Assembly: GCF_051622035.1 (NCBI RefSeq)
Contig: NC_135365.1
Span: forward strand, 16,038,001-16,102,000
Direction of reading: 5' to 3'
Origin: Arctopsyche grandis
Taxonomy: Eukaryota; Arthropoda; Insecta; Trichoptera; Hydropsychidae
Length of the DNA stretch: 64,000 nt
Part shown: piece by piece, positions 10,901-22,909 of the stretch
Layout: each line of letters starts with the position of its first letter
Numbering within the stretch: position 1 is the stretch's first letter
The notes under the pieces: model-generated
The model's database searches: none
What the model was told of the DNA's origin: nothing
Seen by the model: only the letters and a program-made list of their open reading frames with translations
Made by a program: the position numbers and the translations under genes

Positions 10901-13900
10901 AAAAGCAAATCTCCTTCAAATAACATCAGTTCTAGACGATTACTGAGGACTCCAAAATCCCCTAAAAACGACCTCAGACACATAATAGGTGTTAAGAAAA
11001 TGTTCAAAACACCGAAGGCACAAAACTCGCCTCTCAATGATTTACGAAATGTGAAAGGACTACGTAGGATCTTTAGATCGCCGGTAAAGTCTCCTTTGAA
11101 CAATCTGAGTGATTTTGAAGGTATTCAAAATTTACTCTCACCCAATACCACCAAATCGCCTGACAATTCAGGAGACTTGAATAAAATCAAAAGATTGTTT
11201 GTATCAATAGAAGAATGTCCTAAAGTCTTTGTAAGTCCAAATGTGTCTAAAAAATCACCCAATGTTTCCAAAACGGCTAATTCGCCGAAAAATATACAAG
11301 GGCTTAAAAAATCACCAGAAACACGTACAAAAACTGTTACAAGTAAATTGAACGATTCAAATAATCTTGGAGGAGTTGGAAGACTACTCAGAACTCCGAG
11401 TATTAAAAGGTCTCCCAAAAATGATTTACGCGACATTAGAGGGGTTAAAAAATTACTCAAGACTCCGAATACCCAGAAGTCACCCGAAAATGATCTCAGT
11501 GACGTTAAAGGTGTTAAGAGATTACTCAAGACACCAAACGCCAAAAAATCGCCCAAAAATGACTTGAGAGACGTTAAAGGAGTACAAAGATTACTGAAGA
11601 CTCCAAAACCAAAGAAATCGCCCAAAAATGATCTAAGGGACGTCAAAGGTGTCAAACGATTATTGCAAACACCAAAACATACAATGAAATCGGCTCAAAA
11701 CACGCCGGATTTATCAGGACTGAGCAAGTTGTTTGAACCGTCCAAAAGCGAGAGTGTAAAAGTCAATGAAGAGAATACCTCGTCGGCTTCAAATCATGAA
11801 ATGTATAACTATTCATTAGGAAGATCACCGTTGAAAAATTACTCCAGAGATCATATTGTTTCTCGTGGTAGCGTACTTGAGAATGTCGGCCTCATTCCAA
11901 ACAAAGTCTACCATGCCCTTAAATCAGGAGAATGCTCCATGGATATTAAAAATAATATCACTCCGAATAGATCTCTTCGTCGGGGTACAATTGATAAGAC
12001 CAATTATTCTTTGGAGATCTCTAAAGTCAATTCGTGCATCAAACAAAGTTCAGACCATGCCGATAACTCCAATATTTCTATGTGTCACTCGACGCCTGCT
12101 GCCGGAAAGTCCAAAATTGGAAAAAGTGAAATCGACGTCAAACAAATTTCTCCTATTATTTCAAAATCAAGAGTTCGAGGAAGAGAATTACGGTTTGATT
12201 TTTTTTTTACTATTATTGCTGCTATATTATGTTTTAATTCTAATTGATTTCTTTTTCTTTTTAGGCAAAAGAATTTACTTGATAAAAAATCACCCAAAAA
12301 GACTAGGGCTAAATTAAGCAAATTGAAGGTAGAAGTCGTTGATGTGAAGAACGAGGATCAGATCCCTGATGAAGTGAGTGGTGCAACTTCAACTAAAACT
12401 AGAACCCGTTCCAGAGTAGTGCATACAAAAAAAATTGAAGAGGTAGCAAACACTATCAAGCTCGAGGTTGACGTTAAAGATTCGAAGAAATCGGCCAAAG
12501 TAGAAATCCATAATTTATGTTTATGCAAGTAGTGATCAGTATTATTGTATTTTTTAATGGTTTTTGTTTTTTTTTTCAGGTATCTAATGCTGTTAAAAAT
12601 CAAGTCAATAAAAAGAAAGTTACATTCGCTCTAAGCGCTGAGAAAAGTGTAGACGTACCGAAATCTACCAAAACTACAAGGTCTTCGAGGGCCAAAACAG
12701 GTAAATTTTATGCTCGTTACCTACATATTGATGAAATGTTTATATAGCCAGTAGTATAGCTCGGTGGTTGCGTTCATGCCAACCGCCGAGAGGTACAAGG
12801 CTCGAACTCTGATTTAACCATGGTTGAAAAGAATTTATTTCAAGTATTATCTTTATTGCTGCTGGTCAGACTTGGATATTTGTGACCTTCAGTTGATCCT
12901 TTCCTATCAAAGTTTGCCAATTTATCTGATTTCATTGTTGAAACGGTTCCTGCATCAAATTGGCTAAAAACGATTCTACCCACAATGTCACCACTATTTG
13001 AATATGATTTATGTACAAGTGTAAATCTATAGATTATCTTGAAATTCAGCGATTTATGTAATAAAAAAATGCTGCAATGTTTGTAATTGTCCAGGAAGGC
13101 GCATCGGGGTTTACCTGTTAGGCCTTCCTGGTATATATGTATGTAAAATTAAAATAAAAAAATCCGCAGTGCCGCTTGTCAGACTGGGATATTTAACTCC
13201 AAGTCGATTGTTTCCTATCGGAGTTTGCCGATTTATTTGATTTCATTGATGAAACGGTTCCTCGTCAAATTGGCAAAAATCATACTACCTAATATTTGTC
13301 ACCACTATTTGAATATAACTTCAAATTTATATATGTACAAGTTTAAAACCATATGTGTCGCTTTGGGGTAACCTTTAATGACATTAGTAAATTTATAGAA
13401 ATTTTAATTATAATATTAATTTTTAAAAAATTTGTGATATTTTATAGATAGTGTTGTAATTACGAAAATTACAAGGAAATCAACTTCAACTGTTAAACAA
13501 GTCAGTGTGACTGGTAAAGAAAAAGTAGGAAAGATTTCCAAACCTAAAGCTGCTGTGTCTGTCAAAGTTTCGCCTAAACGAAAAGGTTGGTTTTCTTTTC
13601 TTTACAATATTAGTGAATATTTGATTATTTTTTTTTAATAATATTGTTTTTTAGTGGTCAAAAGCAACGTTTTGAAAGTAAAATTACCCACTAAAAGCAA
13701 AACAGAAACAACGTCCACAAAAAGCTTAACATCGACTAAAAGTAAATTACCTGCAAAAAAATCAAAGGAAACTACAGAAGAGAAAACTACGAGTGAAGTA
13801 AAGAAAATTACAAAAATAGTCTCCAAGGTTGAAAAATCGTCCGTTAAAAAGTAAGCTACATATGTATTTGATCGATTCTTAACTGATGTTCAGCAGAACA

Positions 13901-14776
13901 TTTAAGTTCTGCGAGCTTGCTTTAAATGCTCCACACGATGAAGAATGTTTTTTTTTTTACCAATGATATTAAGAGAAAAAAATACCAATAAAATTCTTGA
14001 CATATCAAAGATTTCGTCTGAAACGAATGAGTCAGGAATTTAAGTATTATCAGATGTGTCTTTCATTATGGCCATTCACAGTGTAACCGAGATTTGTATT
14101 TAAAAAGTTTCTTGAGATATGTTATTTATAACCCTTTGAGTGCTGACGTTTTGAAGCCCGCCACACTGAAAATTTCGCCAACTTTTCAACTAGAATTATT
14201 TAGAAATCCAATAGAAAGCAGGTATAAAAGTTGTAACTAATCCAAACAAACCCTAGATAACTACCACTGAAGATTTCAAGTTTTGTAAAGGTTTGCTTAG
14301 ATTCTCTAATATATCTTGCAACAATATAAAATAAACAGAAGAAGTCTATTAATGAATGTATTTTTCCAAAACTAGTTCCATCTTCTTCTTCTTTGTTGTT
14401 AAAATGTAATGCTCACAATCTATAGGTAAATTCCAAGCCACTATCTAAAATACTCAGCAGTTAGGTATTTCCATCGGGAAATTCTGCTATGGTTATAAAT
14501 TCAGAAATGCCGGTGTAAACCAGTCTGTATGAACATTGACATGGAATGCACGACCCATGTTCAATGCTATCTGGAAAGGCTTAGCGAGTAGTATTCTTGG
14601 CAAAACGCCAGCATTCAAAGGGTTTAACTAATATGAATTGGAATCTGCAAATATTTCACTGTTAAAATGCACTAACAAACATTACTATTAGATTTCGTTT
14701 AAAATTCTGTATTTTTTTTAGGTCTCCAATCGCACGAAGAAGTACAAGATCGACAGCATTAGCGAAAAAAAACTAA
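7901..14776 (+). CDS. MKI67-like: Ki-67-like protein: FHA domain, 23-aa repeats, PP1-docking motif (about 1,488 aa)
   Basis: Thirteen exons with GT/AG borders and compatible phases: 7901-8074, 8151-8319, 8403-8534, 8622-8765, 8866-8988, 9063-9506, 9587-9717, 9788-12192, 12265-12499, 12580-12700, 13448-13585, 13655-13850, 14722-14776 (4,467 nt). Residues 7-96 form an FHA domain beginning GRIVIIKRDGHPGSSYPVE, with CDI, KQCRITVH and LNG blocks placed as in vertebrate Ki-67. Exon 8 encodes two tandem blocks of 23-aa units (residues about 820-910 and 968-1090) with cores such as GVKRLLKTP and many S/T-P-x-K sites of CDK type. KKVTF (residues 1331-1335) is an RVxF docking site for protein phosphatase 1. 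The C-terminus is Lys/Ser/Thr-rich. Vertebrate Ki-67 coats mitotic chromosomes and recruits PP1; the same role is inferred here. Odd: canonical phosphothreonine-binding residues of the FHA domain are replaced. The donor after residue 1319 (AAA|GTAGAA) is the least certain junction. Confidence 0.82.
10930..11740 (+). repeat. coding tandem repeats (69-bp unit) of the Ki-67-like protein
   Basis: About eleven units in two blocks, 10930-11200 (diverged) and 11371-11740 (regular, five units of exactly 23 aa plus a worn one). The pattern per unit is G-V-K-x-L-L-K-T-P, a short linker, K-S-P-K-N-D-L-R-D-V-K. Indels keep the frame, and third-position differences outnumber changes in the core, which suggests selection on the protein. 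Confidence 0.9.
12613..12627 (+). other. RVxF-type PP1-docking motif (KKVTF)
   Basis: Residues 1331-1335 read K-K-V-T-F, preceded by basic residues (NK), matching the [KR]-x-V-x-F docking pattern of PP1 regulatory subunits. In vertebrate Ki-67 the motif lies between the FHA domain and the repeats; here it lies after the repeats. Confidence 0.6.
12748..13157 (+). repeat. tRNA-derived SINE, head type 1, in intron 10
   Basis: A full-length copy with a clear tRNA-like head: TAGCTCGGTGGTTGCG (box A region) and AGGCTCGAACTC (box B region). The shared body follows, then the tail hairpin CCAGGAAGGC/GCCTTCCTGG. Confidence 0.85.
13165..13375 (+). repeat. SINE body fragment
   Basis: A headless and tailless copy of the SINE body, directly behind the full copy and in the same orientation (TTGTTTCCTATCGGAGTTTG, GATGAAACGGTTCC). 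Confidence 0.75.
14037..14622 (-). mobile_element. piggyBac-like MITE with pogo-locus flank, in the last intron of the Ki-67-like gene
   Basis: The element proper runs from CCCTTTGAGTGCTGACG at 14132 to CATTCAAAGGG at 14622, in reverse relative to 6058-6636. The adjoining 14037-14131 matches 6637-6725, so this copy carries sequence beyond the element's border. Confidence 0.7.
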
Positions 14777-15450
14777 ACAAGTCAATTACTAGTTCTTCGT
14801 TTAAATTGAATTTTAATTTATTTATGTCGGTGTATAATGCAATAGAAACGTAATGCAATTTAATTGATTTAAAATATAAAGTACAAAAGATATTAATTTT
14901 AATTGATTACTTTTTGCTGTCTGGTATTCTCTAATACCGCTATAAATTTAAAATGACTTATTATATACATATAAGTTTGAGTTTCTATTATAGTAAAATT
15001 TTCTTAAATTTATTTAACAAAGGATATCTTTTGTTTGAGTTTGCTTTAATTTTTGTTTTGGCTTGTTTTTGTGTGTTTTTAAGCTCTTTTTTTTATGAAT
15101 CTTGATTTTTAATTTTTCAAATCGCTACCATGCGATTATTTATTTTGAATTATGGCTTAAAGGAATAATTATAGATGTATATTTTTTTGAAACACAACTT
15201 AAACAATTTGTTGAAGTACATTGACTCAATAGTGATGTTAATTTACCTGGAGAAATAAAGATTAATTATATTAGATACATTTATGGGAGACAGTGAATAA
15301 TATAGTAACATTTATAGTAATCTAATAAAAAATATGAATAACTAACTACATGCTGAGTGGGGGACGACACAATTAGAGATTATATATATTTATATACATA
15401 TTTTATGGATTTTATATTTTGTAATGAAATTTTAAATAAATAAGAAAAAT
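14777..15450 (+). other. probable 3' untranslated region of the Ki-67-like gene
   Basis: AT-rich sequence after the stop codon. Candidate polyadenylation signals include AATATAAAG near 14873 and AAATAAATAAG near 15434. The end is not determined. Confidence 0.4.
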
Positions 15451-15459
15451 GTGGCATCT

Positions 15460-16650
15460 TTTTTCTCATTCAATAATTGGCGTTTTGTCTTGAATCTTAA
15501 TTCTTCCTTTTAATTTAAATCTAGCCTTATAGAAAGACGCTATCATATTACAAAGTGCTCATTGTTCTTATTTTGATTTTGTTTGGATTAGATTTGATAA
15601 AGTATCATTAAATGTAACAATATTTATATGAAAATTGAGTGAGTACAACCTTACAATAAAAAATTTTGATATAATTTTAATACAAAGTACAATTAATATT
15701 AAATTTTATTTAAGAATCATAATTTGGTTGTGTACATACTTTAATGGAAAATCTTACCATATATTTTTATAAAATGTATAATATAAACTTTATATTATTA
15801 TGAAGGCATGATTTCATCGTCAATAATTTACCATTTATGAGTATCGGATCTTCTAAGTATAAATTATATGGCATAAAAATCTAGAAGGAAATACTTACCC
15901 AGCCATTAATGATCCTCATACATATTATACGTAGATGGATATATTTTTGGATTGAAATTTAGTGAAATTTTATATAAGGAATAATTATAATAGTATTTTT
16001 AACTGGAATAAATAAAATTGCTCATCAGGATACAATTAGAGTTATTATTATAGTTTCTATACTGTCGCTGGAATTTCGTCACACAGCTCAAACGAAATGC
16101 CAATTCAATTATCGAATATTGTGCTATTATTACATATTATTTTGAATTTGAACTTTACTATATTCATTTAAATTGTCTTTTACTTCACATTTTATATTGT
16201 AAAAACTGAGAAATGTGCCTTATCTAATGTTTAATGAACAATATGATCGTTTGTGGATTAGCAATAATACATATACATATATATACACTTTGAATTTGTA
16301 AGATTTGCGTAATTTAGGTTTTTTCAAATGTGCTAGTATATAAATGATGCATTTGCTGAAAAATAACTAATAAATAATTTTATATGGCTACTTTATGTTT
16401 TTATTGCTGAATTCTGCTTATTATTTTTTTGTATATAGACTCTTCTGTTTCTATTCCTTTATCCTTTATTATAAGAAGTAGAAGTTATTTGTTGAACTTT
16501 CAGGAATTTATTTTCGATATGAGTCGTGAACATATATACTATATTTTTTTAATAAAACTTAATTCAACGGCCATCATTACAGCGTGTTTTAGATCCTCCA
16601 AACTTCATAAAAAAAAGTATTTTTTAAATGATTTAGTTTTAAACTTCCAT
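15460..16650. other. AT-rich intergenic sequence, nothing recognised
   Basis: Very AT-rich spacer between two tail-to-tail genes. No gene or defined repeat is seen. Confidence 0.5.
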
Positions 16651-16660
16651 TCATAGATAT

Positions 16661-17001
16661 TGTAGCGTAGGCGGTTAATTGCATTCGGGGATCATACGTC
16701 TAAAGTACATTCGAAAGTGGACAATGGAGACCCCTGGATTAGTCCAAGCGGCATCTCCGCTAGTTTCCAGAATCCGGACGAAAGCATGACACTGCGTGCC
16801 CGAGACTACGTTCCTAAACAATAGATAAACGGGTCGAGGACTCTATAGTGAGCAACCTGCCCTTTAAAAGGAAGTACACTTGGCATGAGGGATTATTCTG
16901 GAACGAGCGCTAGCTGCGCGTGGACCTCCTTAATCAGTCAATAAATGCTGTGAAGCGACTTTGGCCTTTCATTTGGATCCTCCATCTACCCCTACGCAAC
17001 A
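16661..17001 (-). mobile_element. solo LTR (Gypsy-like), TSD ATAT, reverse
   Basis: On the reverse strand it starts TGTTGCGTAGGGGTAG and ends CGCCTACGCTACA. ATAT lies on both sides (16657-16660 and 17002-17005). It shares GGAGGATCCAA and AAAGGCCAAAGTCG with the other LTRs but differs in the middle. Confidence 0.85.
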
Positions 17002-17113
17002 ATATCATACCAGCAATCTTTATCCAAAATATCGATTAATCAGTAAAACATATATTTATATTTCAATGATTTAAAGCGAGACTTTTTTCCAAGGAATTGA
17101 TCGATAATAATAA

Positions 17114-17473
17114 TGTTGCATAGGGATGGGTTCAGGATCCAAATGAAAGGCCAATGTCGCTTTACAGCATATATTTGACGATTCAGGAGGTCCACGTGGA
17201 TCCAGCGCTCACTCCAGAATAATCTGCTCTACCGTGTGTACCTTCTTATAAAATCTAAGTTGCCCATCACAGCTTCCCCGATCCATAAATGTGTCTATTG
17301 TGTAGGCACGTAGGTGTACCCTGGCGGGTAACACGCACCTACCCCGGTTCTGAGAATCTTAGTGGGCACTTACTGAGTCCCGTTTAGCCTAATCCGGGGG
17401 TCTCTATTGTTCACCCCCGGGGTCTCTATTGCATTCAGACGGCGGATACTCTCTCCCGTGTTCCCACGTTACA
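17114..17473 (+). mobile_element. solo LTR (Gypsy-like), TSD ATAA
   Basis: It begins TGTTGCATAGGGATGG and ends CCCACGTTACA, flanked by ATAA (17110-17113 and 17474-17477). It lies 112 bp from the LTR at 16661-17001 and in the opposite orientation. GGGTCTCTATTG occurs twice internally (17397 and 17420). Confidence 0.85.
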
Positions 17474-17797
17474 ATAATTTTCCAAAGATTTCCGATCCCC
17501 AGATATTAAATTTTACTATTTTTTTCTCTTTGTAGCATACATATGTACATATTTCTCAATTTTAATATTTTATTCAAATGAAGAACTTAATAATCTATAA
17601 GATGGATAGCGTTTATTACCTGAAAATATATTGAAATGTACATAAAATTGAATACAGCTATCAACAGTTTGAGAAATACTGATATGATAATTTATATGGT
17701 CGAAGACAACTGTAAAGAAGCTGTATTCCAATTTTTAATTTTGATAAAGGTTTAGGAGGTATGCTTAATTTACAAAATCTATTATCTTATTAACCAC

Positions 17798-18180
17798 CAA
17801 AATAGACTAGTGGTGAGCATACAATGCTTTGAGTGGTCACGGGTTCATATCTCGCTGGTTTCTGCTGACCAGACCTTAGATTTGTGACTCCAGGTAGTTC
17901 GTTTCCTATCAGAGTTTGCCAATTTATCTGATTTTCATTGAAACGGTTCCAAAAAATTGGCAACCTTACCCATTTTCTCGCAAAAACCTCGAGTTTTCAG
18001 CAATCTCGAATTTCGCTGAATTGTATGAAATGCTGCAAATTTACAAATTTGACAGTAGATGTCTCTGTGGATATAAATTGATATGTATTTAGGTACTTTG
18101 TATAATATTTGTATCAAATGTACAATGTTTCTGGCCAGGAAGGCGCATTGGGATTACCTGTTAGGCCTTCCTGGTATAAA
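17798..18180 (+). repeat. tRNA-derived SINE, head type 2
   Basis: The head contains GACTAGTGGTGAGCATACAATG and GTGGTCACGGGTTCATATC (box B slightly damaged). The shared body and the perfect 10-bp tail stem CCAGGAAGGC (18135-18144)/GCCTTCCTGG (18165-18174) follow. Confidence 0.85.
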
Positions 18181-18546
18181 TTTAACATAAAAAAAACTAT
18201 TACACGCTGACTATTCGGGCGGTCCATAGTGAGTTAATAGAGCAGTATTTTTGTTTCTGGATTAATTGAAATGGAAACTTATCTCAATTGAAATTGGGTG
18301 TTTTCGGAGTATCCAAATATTCACTGAGATTAAAAATGATTTATTATATCAATTGGCTTTTTATAAAATTACAATAATAATTGATACATACGTGTACATA
18401 ATATATACATGTTTTAAACATGTACGTATAATAGTAAAAAAATATATATATATATTATTTCTAATTAAAAAAATGCGAATTGTGTATTTGATTTTGATCA
18501 TGAATCAGTTGAATATAACATGTCATACATAAAGTTAAAAATGCAA

Positions 18547-21500
18547 TTATTTCAAAATGTTATACAGTTGAGCCAGGGCCAACATCGGAGAAGCTGTTGG
18601 TTCTTTCGGTGCAATACCGGCACTGCCGGCCATATCGATATGCGAAAACTTGATATTCTCCTCTTCCAAACCAGACGCTATCAAAATAAAAGCAGCTGGA
18701 CCCTGAAACGAAGAAATTATTCACACATTGTAGTCTAAATATTGTTATATTTGACTTATTAACATATACAAAAGTCACTGACTTGATGTCCTCGTTCGTT
18801 GGCGACAGAAGCCTCACATTTGGATTGCAGCACGTCGTCACCTTCGAAGGTACCCCTGTGCGTAGCCAAGTCTTCGCGTCTCAACGATGATATTTCAAAC
18901 ACATCCCCCATAATCTCTCCACTTTCCTGAAGTCGCTTTCCGTGATTCTGTTCCCTGGCTACATAGTTGTCCATGACGGCAGCATAACCTTCGCCGAAAG
19001 CCTTAATAACGTGACCGGTCAAAGTCGCAATGGTGTATATGTGCGGGTTGATTTCATTCTTTGCTTTGTCTTTCATCTGAAATTTTTTTAAATGCAATGA
19101 ATGATTTGTCAATTAAAACAGCAACTGTAATTTTAAAAACTAACTTTAACTTTCAAAAGTATTAACTTTCATTTTTACAAGAAGTCTTATACTATGACAT
19201 ACATATGTAGATCCACTTCAACTTTGGGTATTTTTTTGTTACTTTATCTTTGTATGTAATAACAATAGATAAAGTTTTGTGATCGTTCGAAAATTCGAAC
19301 TCCGAATCGATCACTGATCACGTTTTCATGATCTAGAAAAAGTGTGTGTGTATCTGTGAATTTTGGGGATTTTTTAAACACCGTTAGTCCTATTGAACTG
19401 ATAGGACGTGAATTTTTTTCAAATTTTAAGTTGACCGGAAATGGTACCTCCCCTTATAGGTGTCCCCCTTTTTTGAGTTTTTTAATTCAAACCGCTAATA
19501 GAATCAGACTAAAATTGTTTTACATATAATAGAAATTATAAATTTATTACCTTTATATGTATGTATATTTTAAATATATTTACTCCAGAGAATCGAGTTT
19601 TTTTTATGTTTTTCTAAAAAACCTTTTGGCTAATTGAATTGAAATTTCATATCTAGAAGTTTAAGTCTAATACTAAGTTATATATAAAATTTGGTGAGCA
19701 TCCGTCAACCGGAAGTGGCAGTTTACTCTTGTTCGATTTTACTTCCACGATTTTTTTCGACCCCTTAATCACGAAAAAATTCAAGTATAATTATTGTATC
19801 AATGTGATGAAAACAAAAAAAAAACCACTAAATTTAATAAACCAGAAGTGGGATTTTTCCTCTTAGAAAAGTCAAAAATGTTGTAACCACACGATTTTTT
19901 TCCACACCCCTCAACGTATCAAGATGAAAAATTATATTTTTGGTATTCTTCATTTTTTTAACAATATTTCATTATTTTATTTTGACCTTTTAAATTATTT
20001 TTATCTTCTTGATATTTAATGTGTATAATATTTATGTATAGTGATTTTAAGTATTAAAAAAAATTTGAACAAAATCCAAAAACTGGAAGTAAAACTTACA
20101 TACATACATATGTCTTGTATAAGTTTCAATTTTTTAAACATTCCAATGTTACCGATTGTATAGTTAATAAAATGGGGTCAATGAATGAACCATTACCATG
20201 CAAACTAAATCGGCCATAACCATTCTTCCTTCAGCATCTGTGTTACCAATTCTAACGAGCATGTTACTACGTGACATAATTAATTCGTCAGACACGTAGC
20301 AGTTTTCGCCGACGGAATTACGCACCATCGACATTATTCCGAATACTTTCACATTCAATGGCTTGAGGATGGCACAAGTCTATAACAAAAAAAAAAAACA
20401 ACATCATCATATATGATATCGCTCCAAGGAACAATATAAGATGATATTTTAAATACTTTTAGAAATCCAGCAACGGCTCCAGCACCAGATTTATCACGCG
20501 ACATTCCAGCCATGTGACCTCCAGCTTTGATATCAGCACCACCGGTGTCGTAAGTGACACCTTTACCGACAAGAATCATGGTGTCGGTAACCTGGGTGGT
20601 TTCACTGGGAGTGTACGTCAAGAATATAATACGGCCTGAAAATAAACAAGCATTTATGTTAGTATTTATCAATGTTAAAGTTGCATAGCATTTAAAAATA
20701 TTTTACCTCGGTGCCTTTCAATTTCATTTGCCGCACGGTTAACAGCAGCAAACAGAGGAAACTCTTTTTCGATCGTCTTCAAGTCTGAAATAACCTCAAT
20801 TTTTATGTTGCTGTCATTTTTGAACTGCTCTTTCACGTAAGTTTCCACATTCGGAGGACACATTCTTTCGGGATCACCGCCAGCGACATCCCTTGCAATA
20901 ATTCTGTAATATAATGACACTTAATCGTTTATTGACTTTGATCGTCATAATTTTCAGTCATTCACTGTTTTCAATCATCAATCTCATTATATATAATTCT
21001 CAATATAAATATATTTTTATTTATGTATTTATATTTACATACATATATACCAGGAAGGCCTAACAGGTAAACCCTAATGCCCCTTTCTAGCCAATTACAA
21101 TTACAATATTTTTTGAAACAAAATAATTAATTCTTTTAACAATGCAAAATAGAGACATTCATGGATAAATTTTTGATAAACTTACATTTTTGGAGCATTT
21201 TTATATATACGTAAATCGTCAAATTTCGAAATAATGAAAAACTCGTAATTTGCGAGACATTTATGGACAAATTTGCAGCATTTTTATACGAATCAGCGAA
21301 ATTCAAGATGCTGAAAACTCGAAAATTGCGAGAAATGGGTAAAGGTTGCCAATTCGTTGGGACCTTTTCAATGAAAATCAGCTAAATTGACAAACTCTGA
21401 TAGGAAACGGTCGACTTGGAGTCACAAATATCCAAATATAACCAGCAGCACTACAGATAGTACTCAGAATTGATTATTTTCGATCGAGGTCAACCCACGG

Positions 21501-22559
21501 GATCGAACCCGGCAACCTCTCGGTGGTTAGCATCAATGCAACCACCAAATTTTAAAACAGCATTCATTCCCTCAAATACACCCCATCCATATTTCCGGAG
21601 ACGTTAATGGCTTGTCCTTAAAAACTAATATTGTAATGATAAAATAATAAGGATACCTTCCATGTTCAAGTGCAAGAGCATTTTGTACAACAGCATCCAA
21701 GTTATCGGGCATATTTTCACCGTATATTCCAATTCGGTTGAATTTAATCTTTTTTGCTAGAACACTTTCCCGAACTTGCACTGGCTGTAAACACAAATTA
21801 ATAAATTAAATAATTCAATAAATGACAAGAATTAAAAATAAATAAAAAAAAAACGAACCACATATAGAGCTTCAAAAGCTCCTAACAATAATACAAGTGC
21901 GTTTTGTTTGAATTTAGGAACATTTTGTATTACTATTATTGGGCTGCGTATTCCTGCTTTTAAAGCTCGCTCGATTCCTCTCTTAGCAGCTTCACCGACA
22001 GATCTACATAAAATAATAATAAAACGTTATAATCGTACGTACATTTTGAACAGTCAACATTAAAATCATATTAACCAAATAAGTATGTCTAAAAATTAAA
22101 TTTTTTTATATAAAATGACGCAACTTGTAAGCAGACGACGACTTAGGGAAATATACTAGATACATAATTTAGTACTAGTGGCATATTCGGAAGACTTGGA
22201 TCATGCTGAAACTTACCTGACATCATCGTATGGAGAAATTGGACCAGTTGGAGAAATGACAAGTCTCGATCCTGCAACGTCGGGACAATTTATAACAGCC
22301 ACACTCTGAAAATTCAACAGATCAAGTCTATAAAACATCACAGTTGTGCATTGTGAGAAGATTTTAAAATACATACCGAGTTGAGAGCTTTGTCCAATGC
22401 CAAAGCATTTTCAACAGTAGCTTGAAGATCTTTCGGTGCTCTCACGTTGAAATTTTGAGGGTATGTGATAAGTAACACTCCATCGTACGAGCTCGATTTG
22501 AGACTCTTCTCGACGAAAACTGAACCGCCCAACTTCAAGAAGTCCGTTTGTACTGCCAT
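18547..22559 (-). CDS. M17 leucyl aminopeptidase, W07G4.4-like (517 aa)
   Basis: Nine coding exons read on the reverse strand: 22559-22377, 22305-22217, 22003-21859, 21784-21657, 20903-20707, 20635-20457, 20379-20197, 19076-18783, 18702-18547 (1,554 nt). All phases agree and borders are GT/AG. The product is a cytosolic metallo-exopeptidase that removes N-terminal residues, normally as a hexamer with two metal ions. The core reads LVGKGVTYDTGG, then GMSRDKSGAGAV and NTDAEGRM. Metal ligands correspond to K272, D277, D295, D355 and E357; catalytic K284 and R359 are present. Length fits the W07G4.4 branch, which has GGADIKAGG instead of the classic leucine aminopeptidase sequence. The N-terminal 200 residues are the weaker, non-catalytic half. 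The start ATG sits one base after a splice acceptor, and a 5' untranslated exon is likely at 25.2 kb. I see no damage, so it should be active. Confidence 0.93.
19200..20110. repeat. dispersed repeat in aminopeptidase intron 7
   Basis: It shares stretches with the interior of the hAT-like element at 26878-28222 (GATCACTGATCACGTTT, GTGACAGTTTACTC-like, ACCAGAAGTGG) and with 45770-45860. It is probably an old, truncated relative. Borders are approximate. Confidence 0.6.
21050..21550 (-). repeat. tRNA-derived SINE, head type 1, reverse, in aminopeptidase intron 4
   Basis: The tail (CCAGGAAGGC) comes first on the + strand, then the body in reverse. The head's complement follows: GGGATCGAACCCGG is the reverse of an intact box B, and CCTCTCGGTGGTTAGCAT the reverse of the D-arm region. 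Confidence 0.8.
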
Positions 22560-22909
22560 ACTGTGAAGATATATTTGGATGGGTTATATTTACAATATTT
22601 CAATACTATTATACCTATACATATGTACATAGATGTGATACTCCAAATTTAATATACAGAGTCGGGCACAAACAATTAGACGATTATCATTTTGAAAACT
22701 AGCACTTTGATTACAATGTAAATATAATATATACTAGGTAAAAAAAAACAACTAGATAAGATGACATTATACCACAAAGTATTTTTTTAAATACAATGCC
22801 ACTGTTTTGTTCGAGAAACTGGTGAATAATGTATGATGTCTGACGGAATTCGCTTGAATGACTTTATTTGAAAAAAAAATAATTTATGGCATAATATTGT
22901 ACTATAGAG

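Noticed and set aside
10138-11655. Several 60-186 aa frames on the reverse strand
   Set aside because: Shadows of the large repeat exon of the Ki-67-like gene.
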